64,000 bases of DNA from an uncultured Maribacter sp. (GTDB lineage Bacteria > Bacteroidota > Bacteroidia > Flavobacteriales > Flavobacteriaceae), in the NCBI RefSeq assembly GCF_947496775.1, contig NZ_CANMDU010000006.1, positions 124,001 through 188,000 of the forward strand. The letters run 5' to 3'. The translations under genes were made by a program, and so were the position numbers. The notes under the pieces were generated by a model that made no database searches, was not told where the DNA came from, and saw only the letters and a program-made list of their open reading frames with translations. This document shows, one piece after another, positions 54,167-62,724 of the stretch. Positions within the stretch are counted from its first letter, which is position 1. Every line of letters begins with the position of its first letter.

Positions 54167-56260
54167 ATGAAAAAAATTATCTTCTTTTTATGTCTATTTC
54201 CATTAATTACTTTGGGAAACGATCATCAGATTCCATCTAAAATCAAAGAAGTAACTGTATATTTAAGCGGTGCAGAAATTACAAGAAATGCTTCTTTTTT
54301 ATTAAAAGAAGGAACTACGCAAATGACTTTTACAGGATTGTCTACGAAAGTTGATGAGACTAGTATTCAAATTTCAGGTCTACAGGCTACTTCTATCCTA
54401 TCCATGTCTTACGACATTAATTATTTAGCAAAATCAAAGAATAAACCAGAAATAGAGTTTTTAGAAAAACAAATAGAGACCGTAGAAGATAAAATAGCAC
54501 TATTTAATAATACCATAAAAGGGTTAGAAGAGGAAGAAAAAGTAATACAAAAAAATAGACTAATCAGTTCCGAGACACAGTCGGTAGATTTAGCAAGAAT
54601 AAAGGAAATTAGCACTTATTACAGAGAACGAATTACGGCTATTAAGAATACTATTTATTCCACTAAACTTAAAATTAACACCTTATCTCAAGAAAAAAGT
54701 GCCATAACTAAACAATTAAAAGAGCTAAACCAAGCACCAGAAAAGAAACAAGGCGAATTAACTATTGTTTTTGACGCACCTATATCCACAAATTTAAATC
54801 TAGAGTTTTCCTATATTGTTACTGATGCCGGGTGGATACCAACCTACGATATTAAATCTAAAGTCATTAATGCTCCTTTAAAATTAACATATAAAGCACA
54901 TGTTTATCAAAAAACTGGAAATGATTGGGAGCAAGTAAAAATTAATTTATCCACCGGAAACCCAAATACTAACGTTGCCAAGCCCAATTTAGGAACCAAG
55001 TATCTAAATTTTACGAATGGCTACAAAACCAAGTCCAGCGTTAGTTCTATTAAAAAAAGTAAGTACCATTACAACCCATCGGTAAAGCAAGTTACAGGTA
55101 CTATCCTAGATGAAGCAGGAATGCCATTACCCGGTGTAAGTGTAATAATTAAAGGAACTTCCCAAGGCACACAAACCGATTTCGATGGTAATTTTATTCT
55201 TAAAATTACCCAAGGACAGGAATTGGAGTTTTCTTATTTAGGTTTTGTAACGCAAGATATTCCTATTTTTTCATCGGTTATGAATATACAAATGGAAGAA
55301 GATGCTTCCATGCTCGAAGAAGTTGTAGTTGTTGGATACGGAACTAGTACTAAAAGGGAATTAACCGGGGCTGTACGTTCTGTAAATGTTGAGAGAGCAT
55401 TAAGTGGTAGAGCTGCTGGAGTGCAAATAAGAGGAATAGGCTCTATTTCAAAAAGTTCTTATTCCCCACCAAAACCTCCTTTATATGTTATTGATGGTAT
55501 GATTTCCGAAAATTTTGTAGAGGGCGACCTAGACACCAACGAAATACAATCCATAGAAGTTTTAAAAGGGGAAAACGCCACTTCCATATATGGTTCTAGA
55601 GGTACTAATGGTATTGTAGCAATAACGACAAAGAAAAGCACTACTAAAGAAGAAGTAATTCAGACTGTATTTCAGATAAAAAAATCATATACGATAACTT
55701 CTGATGCCGATATAACAGCCATAGAGATAAATACTTTTACTCTAGATGCCGAATACGAATATCTAACTATACCGGTACTAAATGAGAATGTATTTTTAAC
55801 TGCTACCTTTAAAAATTGGGAAAAATACAATCTTTTACCAGGAGAAGCTAGTGTATATTTTAATGGTTCTTTTGCCGGAAAAACAACGATTGACCCTTAC
55901 ACTGTAAAAAAAGAAATGACCCTATCTTTAGGTATAGATGACAACATTACTGTTACCAGAAAAAGAATAAAGGCCTTTAAAAGTAAATCCTTTGCAGGTA
56001 GTAATCGTATTTTAAATAAGGAGTATCTATTGGAGGTTAAAAACAATAAAACCACCCCTATTTCCATAAAAATTATGGATCGCATTCCTGTATCTCAAAA
56101 CAAAGAAATAAAGGTAGATAATGCAGAAACACATTCGGCAGACTACAATAGCAAAAAAGGAATTCTAAGCTGGAAACTGAAAATGCCACCCAATCAAACA
56201 GAAAAACTAAACTTTTCATACCAAGTTAAGCACCCCAAGTACAAACATATTTCACTATAA
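54167..56260 (+). CDS. MuiA/DUF4139 protein with inserted CarboxypepD_reg and SusC-type plug
   Basis: 697 residues. A signal peptide (about 1-17) is followed by a DUF4140-like N-domain (IKEVTVYLSGAEITRNA, about 25-90) and a coiled coil (about 95-190). DUF4139 then begins (SYIVTDAGWIPTYDIK, about 205-290). At about 306-495 it is interrupted by a CarboxypepD_reg domain (TGTILDEAGMPLPGVSVIIK) and a TonB plug with the SusC signatures EEVVVVGYGT and EVLKGENATSIYGSRGTNG. DUF4139 then resumes (NVFLTATFKNWEKYNLLPGEASVYF). No barrel follows the plug. Periplasmic. MuiA relatives affect mucoidy in Gram-negatives; what the inserted plug does is unknown. Confidence 0.85.
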   Translation: MKKIIFFLCLFPLITLGNDHQIPSKIKEVTVYLSGAEITRNASFLLKEGTTQMTFTGLSTKVDETSIQISGLQATSILSMSYDINYLAKSKNKPEIEFLEKQIETVEDKIALFNNTIKGLEEEEKVIQKNRLISSETQSVDLARIKEISTYYRERITAIKNTIYSTKLKINTLSQEKSAITKQLKELNQAPEKKQGELTIVFDAPISTNLNLEFSYIVTDAGWIPTYDIKSKVINAPLKLTYKAHVYQKTGNDWEQVKINLSTGNPNTNVAKPNLGTKYLNFTNGYKTKSSVSSIKKSKYHYNPSVKQVTGTILDEAGMPLPGVSVIIKGTSQGTQTDFDGNFILKITQGQELEFSYLGFVTQDIPIFSSVMNIQMEEDASMLEEVVVVGYGTSTKRELTGAVRSVNVERALSGRAAGVQIRGIGSISKSSYSPPKPPLYVIDGMISENFVEGDLDTNEIQSIEVLKGENATSIYGSRGTNGIVAITTKKSTTKEEVIQTVFQIKKSYTITSDADITAIEINTFTLDAEYEYLTIPVLNENVFLTATFKNWEKYNLLPGEASVYFNGSFAGKTTIDPYTVKKEMTLSLGIDDNITVTRKRIKAFKSKSFAGSNRILNKEYLLEVKNNKTTPISIKIMDRIPVSQNKEIKVDNAETHSADYNSKKGILSWKLKMPPNQTEKLNFSYQVKHPKYKHISL

Positions 56261-56283
56261 CAATAATGCCGTTATTACCTTTA

Positions 56284-56315
56284 AAACACCTAATTTTGTA
56301 TTAGGTGTTTTTTTG
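56284..56315 (+). terminator. Intrinsic terminator
   Basis: Eleven bases AAACACCTAAT (56284-56294) pair with 56300-56310 across a five-base loop, followed by TTTTTG. It lies just after the MuiA-like gene and before the MscS gene, so it should end the mutS2-side transcripts. Confidence 0.85.
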
Positions 56316-56351
56316 TGATGAACATAGAAGCATTATATTAATGAAATAATT

Positions 56352-57599
56352 ATGGAGATTATATCACATTGGATTTACGATTACTTAATAGAAGCTGGCG
56401 CAACGGAAGTTTGGGCAAAATATATAAACGTATTAATTTTAGCAACGGCGCTTGTTTTAGTACTTTTTTTGATTGATTTTATTATTCGAAAAATCATAGT
56501 AAATACGTTTGGTAGATTCACAAGTAACTCTAAAACAAAGTTTGATGATTTTCTGGTTCGCAATAAAACACCACGCAATATTGCACATATTATACCTATT
56601 CTTATTGCATATGAAACTGTTCCTTACATTTTTAGAGATTTCCCTAAATTAGAAAATATATTATTTAAAGGAATTGAAGTTTTTGGTATTGTACTTTTTC
56701 TTTGGATTGTTCGTAGTCTATTAAATACTCTCAAGGATTTCTTTAAAACACTTCCCAATTTAAAAGATAAACCTATTGATAGCTATATACAGGTCTTCAT
56801 GATTTTCTCCTGGGCAATTGGCATTCTATTTGCCTTTTCTATTATCACGGGAATGGAATTATGGAAATTCCTTACCGCTCTAGGAACCGCTTCTGCTGTA
56901 ATAATATTAGTTTTTAGGGACACTATCCTTGGTTTTGTTGCTAGTATTCAAGTTTCTATTAATGACATGGTCCGTATTGGGGATTGGATAACCTTTGAAA
57001 AATACGGTGCGGACGGAGATGTTATAGAAATTAACCTCTCTACAGTAAAAGTGCAGAATTTCGACAAAACCATTACCACTATACCAACGTATGCACTAAT
57101 TTCTGACTCTTTTAGAAACTGGAGAGGCATGACTAATGCACAAGGGAGACGAATTAAGCGCGCTTTACTCATAAAACAAGAAAGTGTACACTTTTTAGAA
57201 AAAAGTGAACTAGAGGGCTTAAAAAGTATTGGCCTGCTCCTTCCTTATTTATCGTCTAAAGAAAAAGATATTACCGATTACAACCAAGAAAATGAGATAG
57301 ATAAGTCTACCTTAATTAACGGGAGAAACTTAACAAACATTGGTGTGTTTAGAAAATATGTGGACTTATATCTAAACAATCATTCAGGAATAAATAAAGA
57401 GATGATGATAATGGCCAGGCAACTAGCGCCTACCAGCCAAGGTTTACCTATAGAAATTTACGCTTTTAGTTCGGATAAACGATGGGAAAACTATGAATAC
57501 ATTATGGCCGACATTTTTGATCATTTAATTGCGGCAATTCCTTATTTTAATTTAGAAGGGTTTGAATTACCTAGTAGCTCTAATTTTAAAAAGGATTAA
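56352..57599 (+). CDS. MscS-family mechanosensitive channel (YbdG-like)
   Basis: 415 residues with five predicted membrane helices. The last corresponds to the pore helix TM3 (FLTALGTASAVIILVFRDTILGFVASIQVSINDMVRIGDWI). The beta domain (GDVIEINLSTVKVQNFDKTITTIPTYALISDSFRNW) follows, then an extended C-terminal region (about 250-415) with charged insertions. The long C-terminal domain is typical of the YbdG/miniconductance branch. It releases solutes on hypo-osmotic shock. It overlaps the convergent GNAT gene by four bases. Confidence 0.9.
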   Translation: MEIISHWIYDYLIEAGATEVWAKYINVLILATALVLVLFLIDFIIRKIIVNTFGRFTSNSKTKFDDFLVRNKTPRNIAHIIPILIAYETVPYIFRDFPKLENILFKGIEVFGIVLFLWIVRSLLNTLKDFFKTLPNLKDKPIDSYIQVFMIFSWAIGILFAFSIITGMELWKFLTALGTASAVIILVFRDTILGFVASIQVSINDMVRIGDWITFEKYGADGDVIEINLSTVKVQNFDKTITTIPTYALISDSFRNWRGMTNAQGRRIKRALLIKQESVHFLEKSELEGLKSIGLLLPYLSSKEKDITDYNQENEIDKSTLINGRNLTNIGVFRKYVDLYLNNHSGINKEMMIMARQLAPTSQGLPIEIYAFSSDKRWENYEYIMADIFDHLIAAIPYFNLEGFELPSSSNFKKD

Positions 57600-58117
57600 A
57601 AACGCAGTTTAAATCCATAAACTTTTAGGGCTCCTTGCATAAAATCTAAATTAAAAGCCCTTTTAAATCCCATGTTTTCATACATTTTCCATGCAATTTT
57701 CATTGCATCTGTGGTATGTATAATTAATTGCAGTGCTTTTTTGTCTTTCGCTTTAGTAATACATTCTTTTACTAACAAAGACCCAACCCCTTCTCCCCTT
57801 TTAGAAACATCTACTGCGAGTAGCCTAAACCCTGAGGCATTTTTTTCCTTTGTAGCGGTTCCTCCGGAACCATAATGCTGCATATCTCCAAAATAAACAA
57901 CCGCACCTGCAATAGTTTTATCTACAGTAACAGCTACTAGCAAATCGGTGTCTTCTTTTTTAGCAAAATCCACAATATTAGCTAACATTTTATAATAATC
58001 AGGCTGTTCATTTTCGTTAGGGAAACCCTTGAGTGTAGAATAAACAGTAATCATTAATCTACCTATTTCTTTATACTCTTCTGGTTTCGCCTTTCTTACA
58101 ATATAATCCTGTACCAT
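57596..58117 (-). CDS. GNAT-family N-acetyltransferase
   Basis: 173 residues. GNAT elements are visible: FRLLAVDVSKRGEGVGSLLVKECI is motif A with the (Q/R)xxGxG/A pyrophosphate loop. Motif B is IIHTTDAMKIAWKMYENMGFKRAF. Transfers an acetyl group to an amine of unknown substrate. It shares its last four bases with the mechanosensitive channel gene on the opposite strand and lies 18 bases downstream of the MarR/GNAT gene, with which it may be co-transcribed. Confidence 0.88.
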   Translation of the reverse strand: MVQDYIVRKAKPEEYKEIGRLMITVYSTLKGFPNENEQPDYYKMLANIVDFAKKEDTDLLVAVTVDKTIAGAVVYFGDMQHYGSGGTATKEKNASGFRLLAVDVSKRGEGVGSLLVKECITKAKDKKALQLIIHTTDAMKIAWKMYENMGFKRAFNLDFMQGALKVYGFKLRF

Positions 58118-58135
58118 AATATTGGTGTTGTAAAA

Positions 58136-59095
58136 CTAATGTTTCAAAATTAGCTCCATTTGTATATTACTTCTTTCATAAGGAGTCTCATTACCAAAAA
58201 CTTTAGTAAAACCTAGTTTTTGGTATAAAGAAATAGCTGGTTTTAATATGGTATTACTCTCCAGATATACGTTTTTAGCTCCTAATAATTTAGCTTCTTT
58301 AATTATGGCCTTACCAAGTAAAAAGCCAACCCCTTTTCCCTGCGCATTTGGTGATACTGCCATTTTCGCAAGTTCATAATCATAAATTTCATGATTCATT
58401 TTTAATAAAGCGCAAACACCTAATACCTCCCTATTATCAAGTGCCACTAGAATTTTTCCTCCCCTATTTAAAATATATGCTTCCGGATTGTCCAAAGCTT
58501 TTTTATCTGCATCCTCAATTTTGAAATATTTAAGAATCCATTCTTCATTTAATTTCTTAAAATCAGATTTATATATTGAAGAATAGGCAACTATATCTAT
58601 ATTTTGGGATTCCCTTTTCTTTTGTTGTTCTAAAACTCTATTTACTAGTGATTTTTCATTTAGTAAAAATTCAAATTCCTGAAGGGCATGCCACAAGTTA
58701 TGTTTTGTATTAGAAAGCGCTTTTTTTATAGCATTATCCACATCGGAATATAGAACAGCAATGTTTTTTGATATTCGCCTTCCTTTGGTAGTAAGCAAAA
58801 TATTATTTTTTCTACCATCCGATTTATCTTTTTTTTCTTTTACCAAACCAGCGGCCAACATCTCTTTTACAATCTTGATAACGGAAGGATGTGAATGATT
58901 TATAGCTTTGGCAATAGTGGTAATGGAACTTTCACTTTCTTGATTGGATAAGTAATAGTACACTGGAAACCATTTAGGCTTAAGGTCAACATGGTACATA
59001 TCGTTAATAACTTTTGCATCCTTTGTAATTGTTTCACTTAAAGCTCTTAGCCTACTACCAATGACCATTTCTCCTATTTCATCGAAATTCATCAT
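58136..59095 (-). CDS. MarR-GNAT fusion regulator/acetyltransferase
   Basis: 319 residues. The N-terminal half (about 25-150) is a winged-helix MarR-like domain, SSITTIAKAINHSHPSVIKIVKEMLAAGLVKEKKDKSDGRKNNI. The C-terminal half (about 165-319) is a GNAT fold with MAVSPNAQGKGVGFLLGKAII and NVYLESNTILKPAISLYQKLGFTKVF. Such fusions occur widely and may couple transcription control to acetylation of a small molecule. It precedes the second GNAT gene on the same strand. Confidence 0.88.
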   Translation of the reverse strand: MMNFDEIGEMVIGSRLRALSETITKDAKVINDMYHVDLKPKWFPVYYYLSNQESESSITTIAKAINHSHPSVIKIVKEMLAAGLVKEKKDKSDGRKNNILLTTKGRRISKNIAVLYSDVDNAIKKALSNTKHNLWHALQEFEFLLNEKSLVNRVLEQQKKRESQNIDIVAYSSIYKSDFKKLNEEWILKYFKIEDADKKALDNPEAYILNRGGKILVALDNREVLGVCALLKMNHEIYDYELAKMAVSPNAQGKGVGFLLGKAIIKEAKLLGAKNVYLESNTILKPAISLYQKLGFTKVFGNETPYERSNIQMELILKH

Positions 59096-59193
59096 ATATG
59101 TTTTAAAGTACGTAACCAGTTACTAATATAACAAAAAAATAATCTAATTAAGAATAACTAGATTATTTTACCTTTTCTAAACTACAATAAATA

Positions 59194-60519
59194 TCATATT
59201 ACATCCTCTAAATGATCATCCCATTCTTTTACATGTGGCTCTCCTAATTTACCAACAGATTTCGCTACCACCATAGAAACAGTTGCATCTCCGGTAACAT
59301 TTATAACTGTTCTACACATATCTAAAGGCCTATCTACAGCAAATATTAACGCCAAACCAACCGCAAACTTATCTGGTGGGAAACCTACAGATTCCAACAC
59401 TATTACCAACATAACCATTCCTGCCCCAGGAACAGCGGCAGAACCTATTGAGGCCAATAAAGCCGTTAATACAATAGTTAGCTGGTCTGCCAAAGTAAGA
59501 TCAAAGCTTAAAGCTTGTGCTATAAACACAGCTGCCACCCCTTGATACAGACTTGTACCGTCCATATTAATAGTAGCCCCAACCGGAAGGACAAAACTCG
59601 AAACTTCCTTATCTACACCAATATGCTCCTCTACCCTTTCCATAGTAACTGGCAAAGTTGCAGCACTAGAAGAGGTAGAAAATGCTAATAGTTGCGCTGG
59701 GCTTATTTGTTTTAAAAACCAAAACGGACTTTTCTTTGTATAAATACCAACTACAATACAGTAAAAAACAATCATTAAAAGAAGTCCTATGACAACGACC
59801 ATTGCATATTTAAGCAATGCTAATAACAAATCTGGATCACTCGATGAAACCACCACACTAGATAAAAGTGCAAAAACTGCATATGGAGCCGAAAGCATAA
59901 TTAAATCGACCATTTTAAGAACCACGTCATTCAATGAATCGAAAAAATCTTTTAACGGTTTTGCTTTCTCTTCCCCTATCAACAGCATACTTATTCCTAA
60001 AAATATGGCAAAAAAGATAACTTGCAACATTAAACTATTACTCCCTAGGGCTTTAACAGCATTATCCGGAACCATATCTACTAAAAACTGTAGCGGTCCT
60101 GCCCCTTTTTGATTAGTTGCTTCTTTTATTTTAGATAATACGCCACTATCTTGAGCATATGTGCTAGTAAGTTTATTAATTGTTTCTTCAGATATTCCGT
60201 CTCCCGGATTGGTAATATTAACTAAAACCAAACCAATAGTAATTGCTACCACTGTTGTTAAAATATAAATTACAATAGTTCGTAAACCTATATTTTTGAA
60301 TTTAGAAATATCTTTTAAATCCGATATACCCTTAATTAATGAAGCTAATATTAAGGGAATTGCAATGAGCTTTAAGAGTTTAATAAAAATAGTACCTAAG
60401 GGCTTAATCCAATTAGATACAAAAGACCCCCCCCAATTTAATTGGGTCATAACAAAACCAAAGACAATACCTAATAGCATACCTATTAGAATTTGCCAAT
60501 GCAATTCTAGTTTTTTCAT
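59194..60519 (-). CDS. Dicarboxylate/amino acid:cation symporter (DAACS)
   Basis: 441 residues with the GltPh-type fold. The serine-rich HP1 loop AFSTSSSAATLPVTMERVEE is present. TM7 has VGATINMDGTSLYQGVAAVFIAQ (the NMDGT cation site). HP2 has SIGSAAVPGAGMVMLVIVLESVG, and TM8 has DRPLDMCRTVINVTGDA. All sequence signatures of the glutamate/aspartate/C4-dicarboxylate:Na+ or H+ symporters are present. A -7-like TACCTTTA (60555-60548) lies 29 bases before the start. Confidence 0.93.
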   Translation of the reverse strand: MKKLELHWQILIGMLLGIVFGFVMTQLNWGGSFVSNWIKPLGTIFIKLLKLIAIPLILASLIKGISDLKDISKFKNIGLRTIVIYILTTVVAITIGLVLVNITNPGDGISEETINKLTSTYAQDSGVLSKIKEATNQKGAGPLQFLVDMVPDNAVKALGSNSLMLQVIFFAIFLGISMLLIGEEKAKPLKDFFDSLNDVVLKMVDLIMLSAPYAVFALLSSVVVSSSDPDLLLALLKYAMVVVIGLLLMIVFYCIVVGIYTKKSPFWFLKQISPAQLLAFSTSSSAATLPVTMERVEEHIGVDKEVSSFVLPVGATINMDGTSLYQGVAAVFIAQALSFDLTLADQLTIVLTALLASIGSAAVPGAGMVMLVIVLESVGFPPDKFAVGLALIFAVDRPLDMCRTVINVTGDATVSMVVAKSVGKLGEPHVKEWDDHLEDVI

Positions 60520-60596
60520 TTAATCCGTTTTAATTAGTCAGTTTTAAAGGTAGAAAGATACCTAATTAGACGGACAAACCATGAAAAATATAATAT

Positions 60597-61661
60597 CTAT
60601 CGTTGGATAGTTCTGTTTATAAGAGTGTAATCCGCTATAACCAATGCAGCCATAGCCTCCACAATAGGCACTGCTCTTGGAACCACACAAGGGTCATGAC
60701 GCCCTTTACCTTGGGTTTTTACCATATTTCCCTTCTTATCTATGGTTTCATACGGTTGAATTACCGTTGCGACTGGCTTAAATGCAACCTTAAAGTAAAT
60801 ATCCATACCATTGCTTATACCTCCCTGAATGCCACCACTGTAGTTAGTTTGAGTTGTTCCATCCGAATTGAACTTATCATTGTGCTTGCTCCCCTTCATT
60901 GCCACTCCTTCAAAACCACTACCGTACTCAAATCCTTTTACTGCATTTATAGATAACATTGCTTTTCCAAGCTCTGCATGAAGTTTATCAAAAGCCGGCT
61001 CTCCCAATCCAATAGGCACATTTTTTATAACACAAGAAATAATACCCCCAATTGTATCCCCTTCTTTACGCACTTCTTTGATATAATTCTCCATTTTTTC
61101 TGCCATTGCAGGATCTGGACAACGAACAGGATTCGTTTCTGTAAGTGAAAAATCTAATTCCGAATAGTCTTTATCTAATTTTAAATCCCCCACTTGAGAA
61201 ACATATGCATTAAATGTAATACCGCTTAAAAACTGCTTAGCAATTGCTCCCGCAACTACCCTGCTTGCTGTTTCTCTCGCCGAACTTCTTCCTCCTCCTC
61301 TATAATCTCGAAAGCCATATTTCTTATCATACACATAATCCGCATGCGATGGTCTATAAGAATCCTTTATATGGCCGTAATCGTGTGATTTTTGATTGGT
61401 ATTAAATATAGCAAACCCTATTGGAGTTCCTGTTGTTTTTCCTTCGAATATACCAGAATGGAAATCTACGGAATCTGGTTCTTTTCTTTGCGTAACAATC
61501 GCAGACTGCCCAGGTTTTCTTCTATTTAATTCTTCTTGTATTGCTTCAAAATCTAAAGTTATTCCTGACGGACACCCATCTATAACTCCACCAATAGCAA
61601 CACCATGAGACTCTCCGAATGTCATTAACTTAAATAGGTTTCCAAAAGTATTACCAGCCAT
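60597..61661 (-). CDS. aroC: Chorismate synthase
   Basis: 354 residues, full length. Signature segments are [18 protein letters not shown] (start), [18 protein letters not shown], the FMN/substrate loop [21 protein letters not shown], and the C-terminal [20 protein letters not shown]. It converts 5-enolpyruvylshikimate-3-phosphate to chorismate for aromatic amino acid biosynthesis. The start is [19 protein letters not shown], the normal N-terminus. A -7 motif lies just upstream. Confidence 0.97.
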   Translation of the reverse strand: MAGNTFGNLFKLMTFGESHGVAIGGVIDGCPSGITLDFEAIQEELNRRKPGQSAIVTQRKEPDSVDFHSGIFEGKTTGTPIGFAIFNTNQKSHDYGHIKDSYRPSHADYVYDKKYGFRDYRGGGRSSARETASRVVAGAIAKQFLSGITFNAYVSQVGDLKLDKDYSELDFSLTETNPVRCPDPAMAEKMENYIKEVRKEGDTIGGIISCVIKNVPIGLGEPAFDKLHAELGKAMLSINAVKGFEYGSGFEGVAMKGSKHNDKFNSDGTTQTNYSGGIQGGISNGMDIYFKVAFKPVATVIQPYETIDKKGNMVKTQGKGRHDPCVVPRAVPIVEAMAALVIADYTLINRTIQR

Positions 61662-61677
61662 ATAGTATTGTTTACTG

Positions 61678-61685
61678 CAAAGGTA
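61678..61685 (-). promoter_or_regulatory. TAnnTTTG -7 element of aroC
   Basis: TACCTTTG on the minus strand (plus-strand CAAAGGTA), 17 bases before the aroC ATG, an exact match to the Bacteroidota -7 motif. Confidence 0.5.
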
Positions 61686-61848
61686 ATTTTTATATCATAA
61701 AAACCGAAATTAAGAACCGCCTTAATACCCGTATAACGCATTCTTTACTTAATTCTCATTTTATTAACCTTTTTATTAAGTTTTTTTGATTTCGGCTTGA
61801 CTTTAAATTTATAACTAATGGCTTAATTTGTAAGAAATATCATATACA

Positions 61849-62724
61849 TTGAAAAAAAGGAAAATTAAACTAGCTGTTATATCTGATGTTCATTTGGGTA
61901 CTTCAAAAAGTCATGCGCAAGAATTGATAAATTATTTAAATAGCATACAACCAAAAACCTTAATTCTAAATGGCGATATACTAGACACCTGGAACGAATC
62001 TCCTGAATACTTCCCAAATTCTCATTTAAAGGTAATTCGAAAGATTTTAAGCATGGCCTCAAAAGGAACTAAGGTTGTATACATAACAGGCAATCACGAT
62101 GAAAGATTAAGAAGGTTTAGCTCTGCTTTTAAAGGCAATCTAAAAATAACCAATAAGCTTGTCTTAGAATTAGATGGTAAAAGAGCTTGGTTTTTTCATG
62201 GAGACATTTTCGATATTTCCACCAAAAACAGTAAATGGATTGCTAAAATTGGCTCTGTTGGCTACCAGCTGTTACATTTTATAAATAAATGTAATAGCTG
62301 GTTTTTTAAAAAATTAGGAAAGCCTCGATATTCCTTATCAGACAAGTTAAAAAAAGGTATCTCTAACAACATCAAAACCATAGATAATTTTGAAAAAACT
62401 GTTACAGAGCTAGCAATTGATAATGGATACTCTTATGTTGTATGCGGACACACCCATCTACCTAAAAAAGAAATCTTTTTTACCGACAAAGGAAAATGCA
62501 CTTATTTAAACTCAGGAGATTGGGTGGAAAATTTAACTGCACTTGAATATTCCTTTAAACGCTGGAAAATATACAGATACAGTCATGATAAGTTAATTCC
62601 TTTTTTTGTTGACGAGGAATTAAAAAGCAAAACAATTCACGAACTTGTAAGCTCTTTATATACCGCCATACCCACGAAACTAAAAACAAAAGCAGCCCTT
62701 AAAAAAGAAAAAATATTAGATTAA
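61849..62724 (+). CDS. LpxH-like UDP-2,3-diacylglucosamine diphosphatase-type metallophosphoesterase
   Basis: 291 residues. It starts at TTG (61849); the first in-frame ATG is far inside the conserved region. All metallophosphatase metal-binding motifs are visible: VISDVHLG (about 10-17), LNGDILDTW, ITGNHDERL, FFHGDIFD and VCGHTHLPKK. The order and length match the LpxH/YbbF family that cleaves UDP-2,3-diacylglucosamine in lipid A synthesis, though the enzyme could act on another phosphodiester. It overlaps the convergent oxidoreductase gene by nine bases. Confidence 0.82.
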   Translation: MKKRKIKLAVISDVHLGTSKSHAQELINYLNSIQPKTLILNGDILDTWNESPEYFPNSHLKVIRKILSMASKGTKVVYITGNHDERLRRFSSAFKGNLKITNKLVLELDGKRAWFFHGDIFDISTKNSKWIAKIGSVGYQLLHFINKCNSWFFKKLGKPRYSLSDKLKKGISNNIKTIDNFEKTVTELAIDNGYSYVVCGHTHLPKKEIFFTDKGKCTYLNSGDWVENLTALEYSFKRWKIYRYSHDKLIPFFVDEELKSKTIHELVSSLYTAIPTKLKTKAALKKEKILD

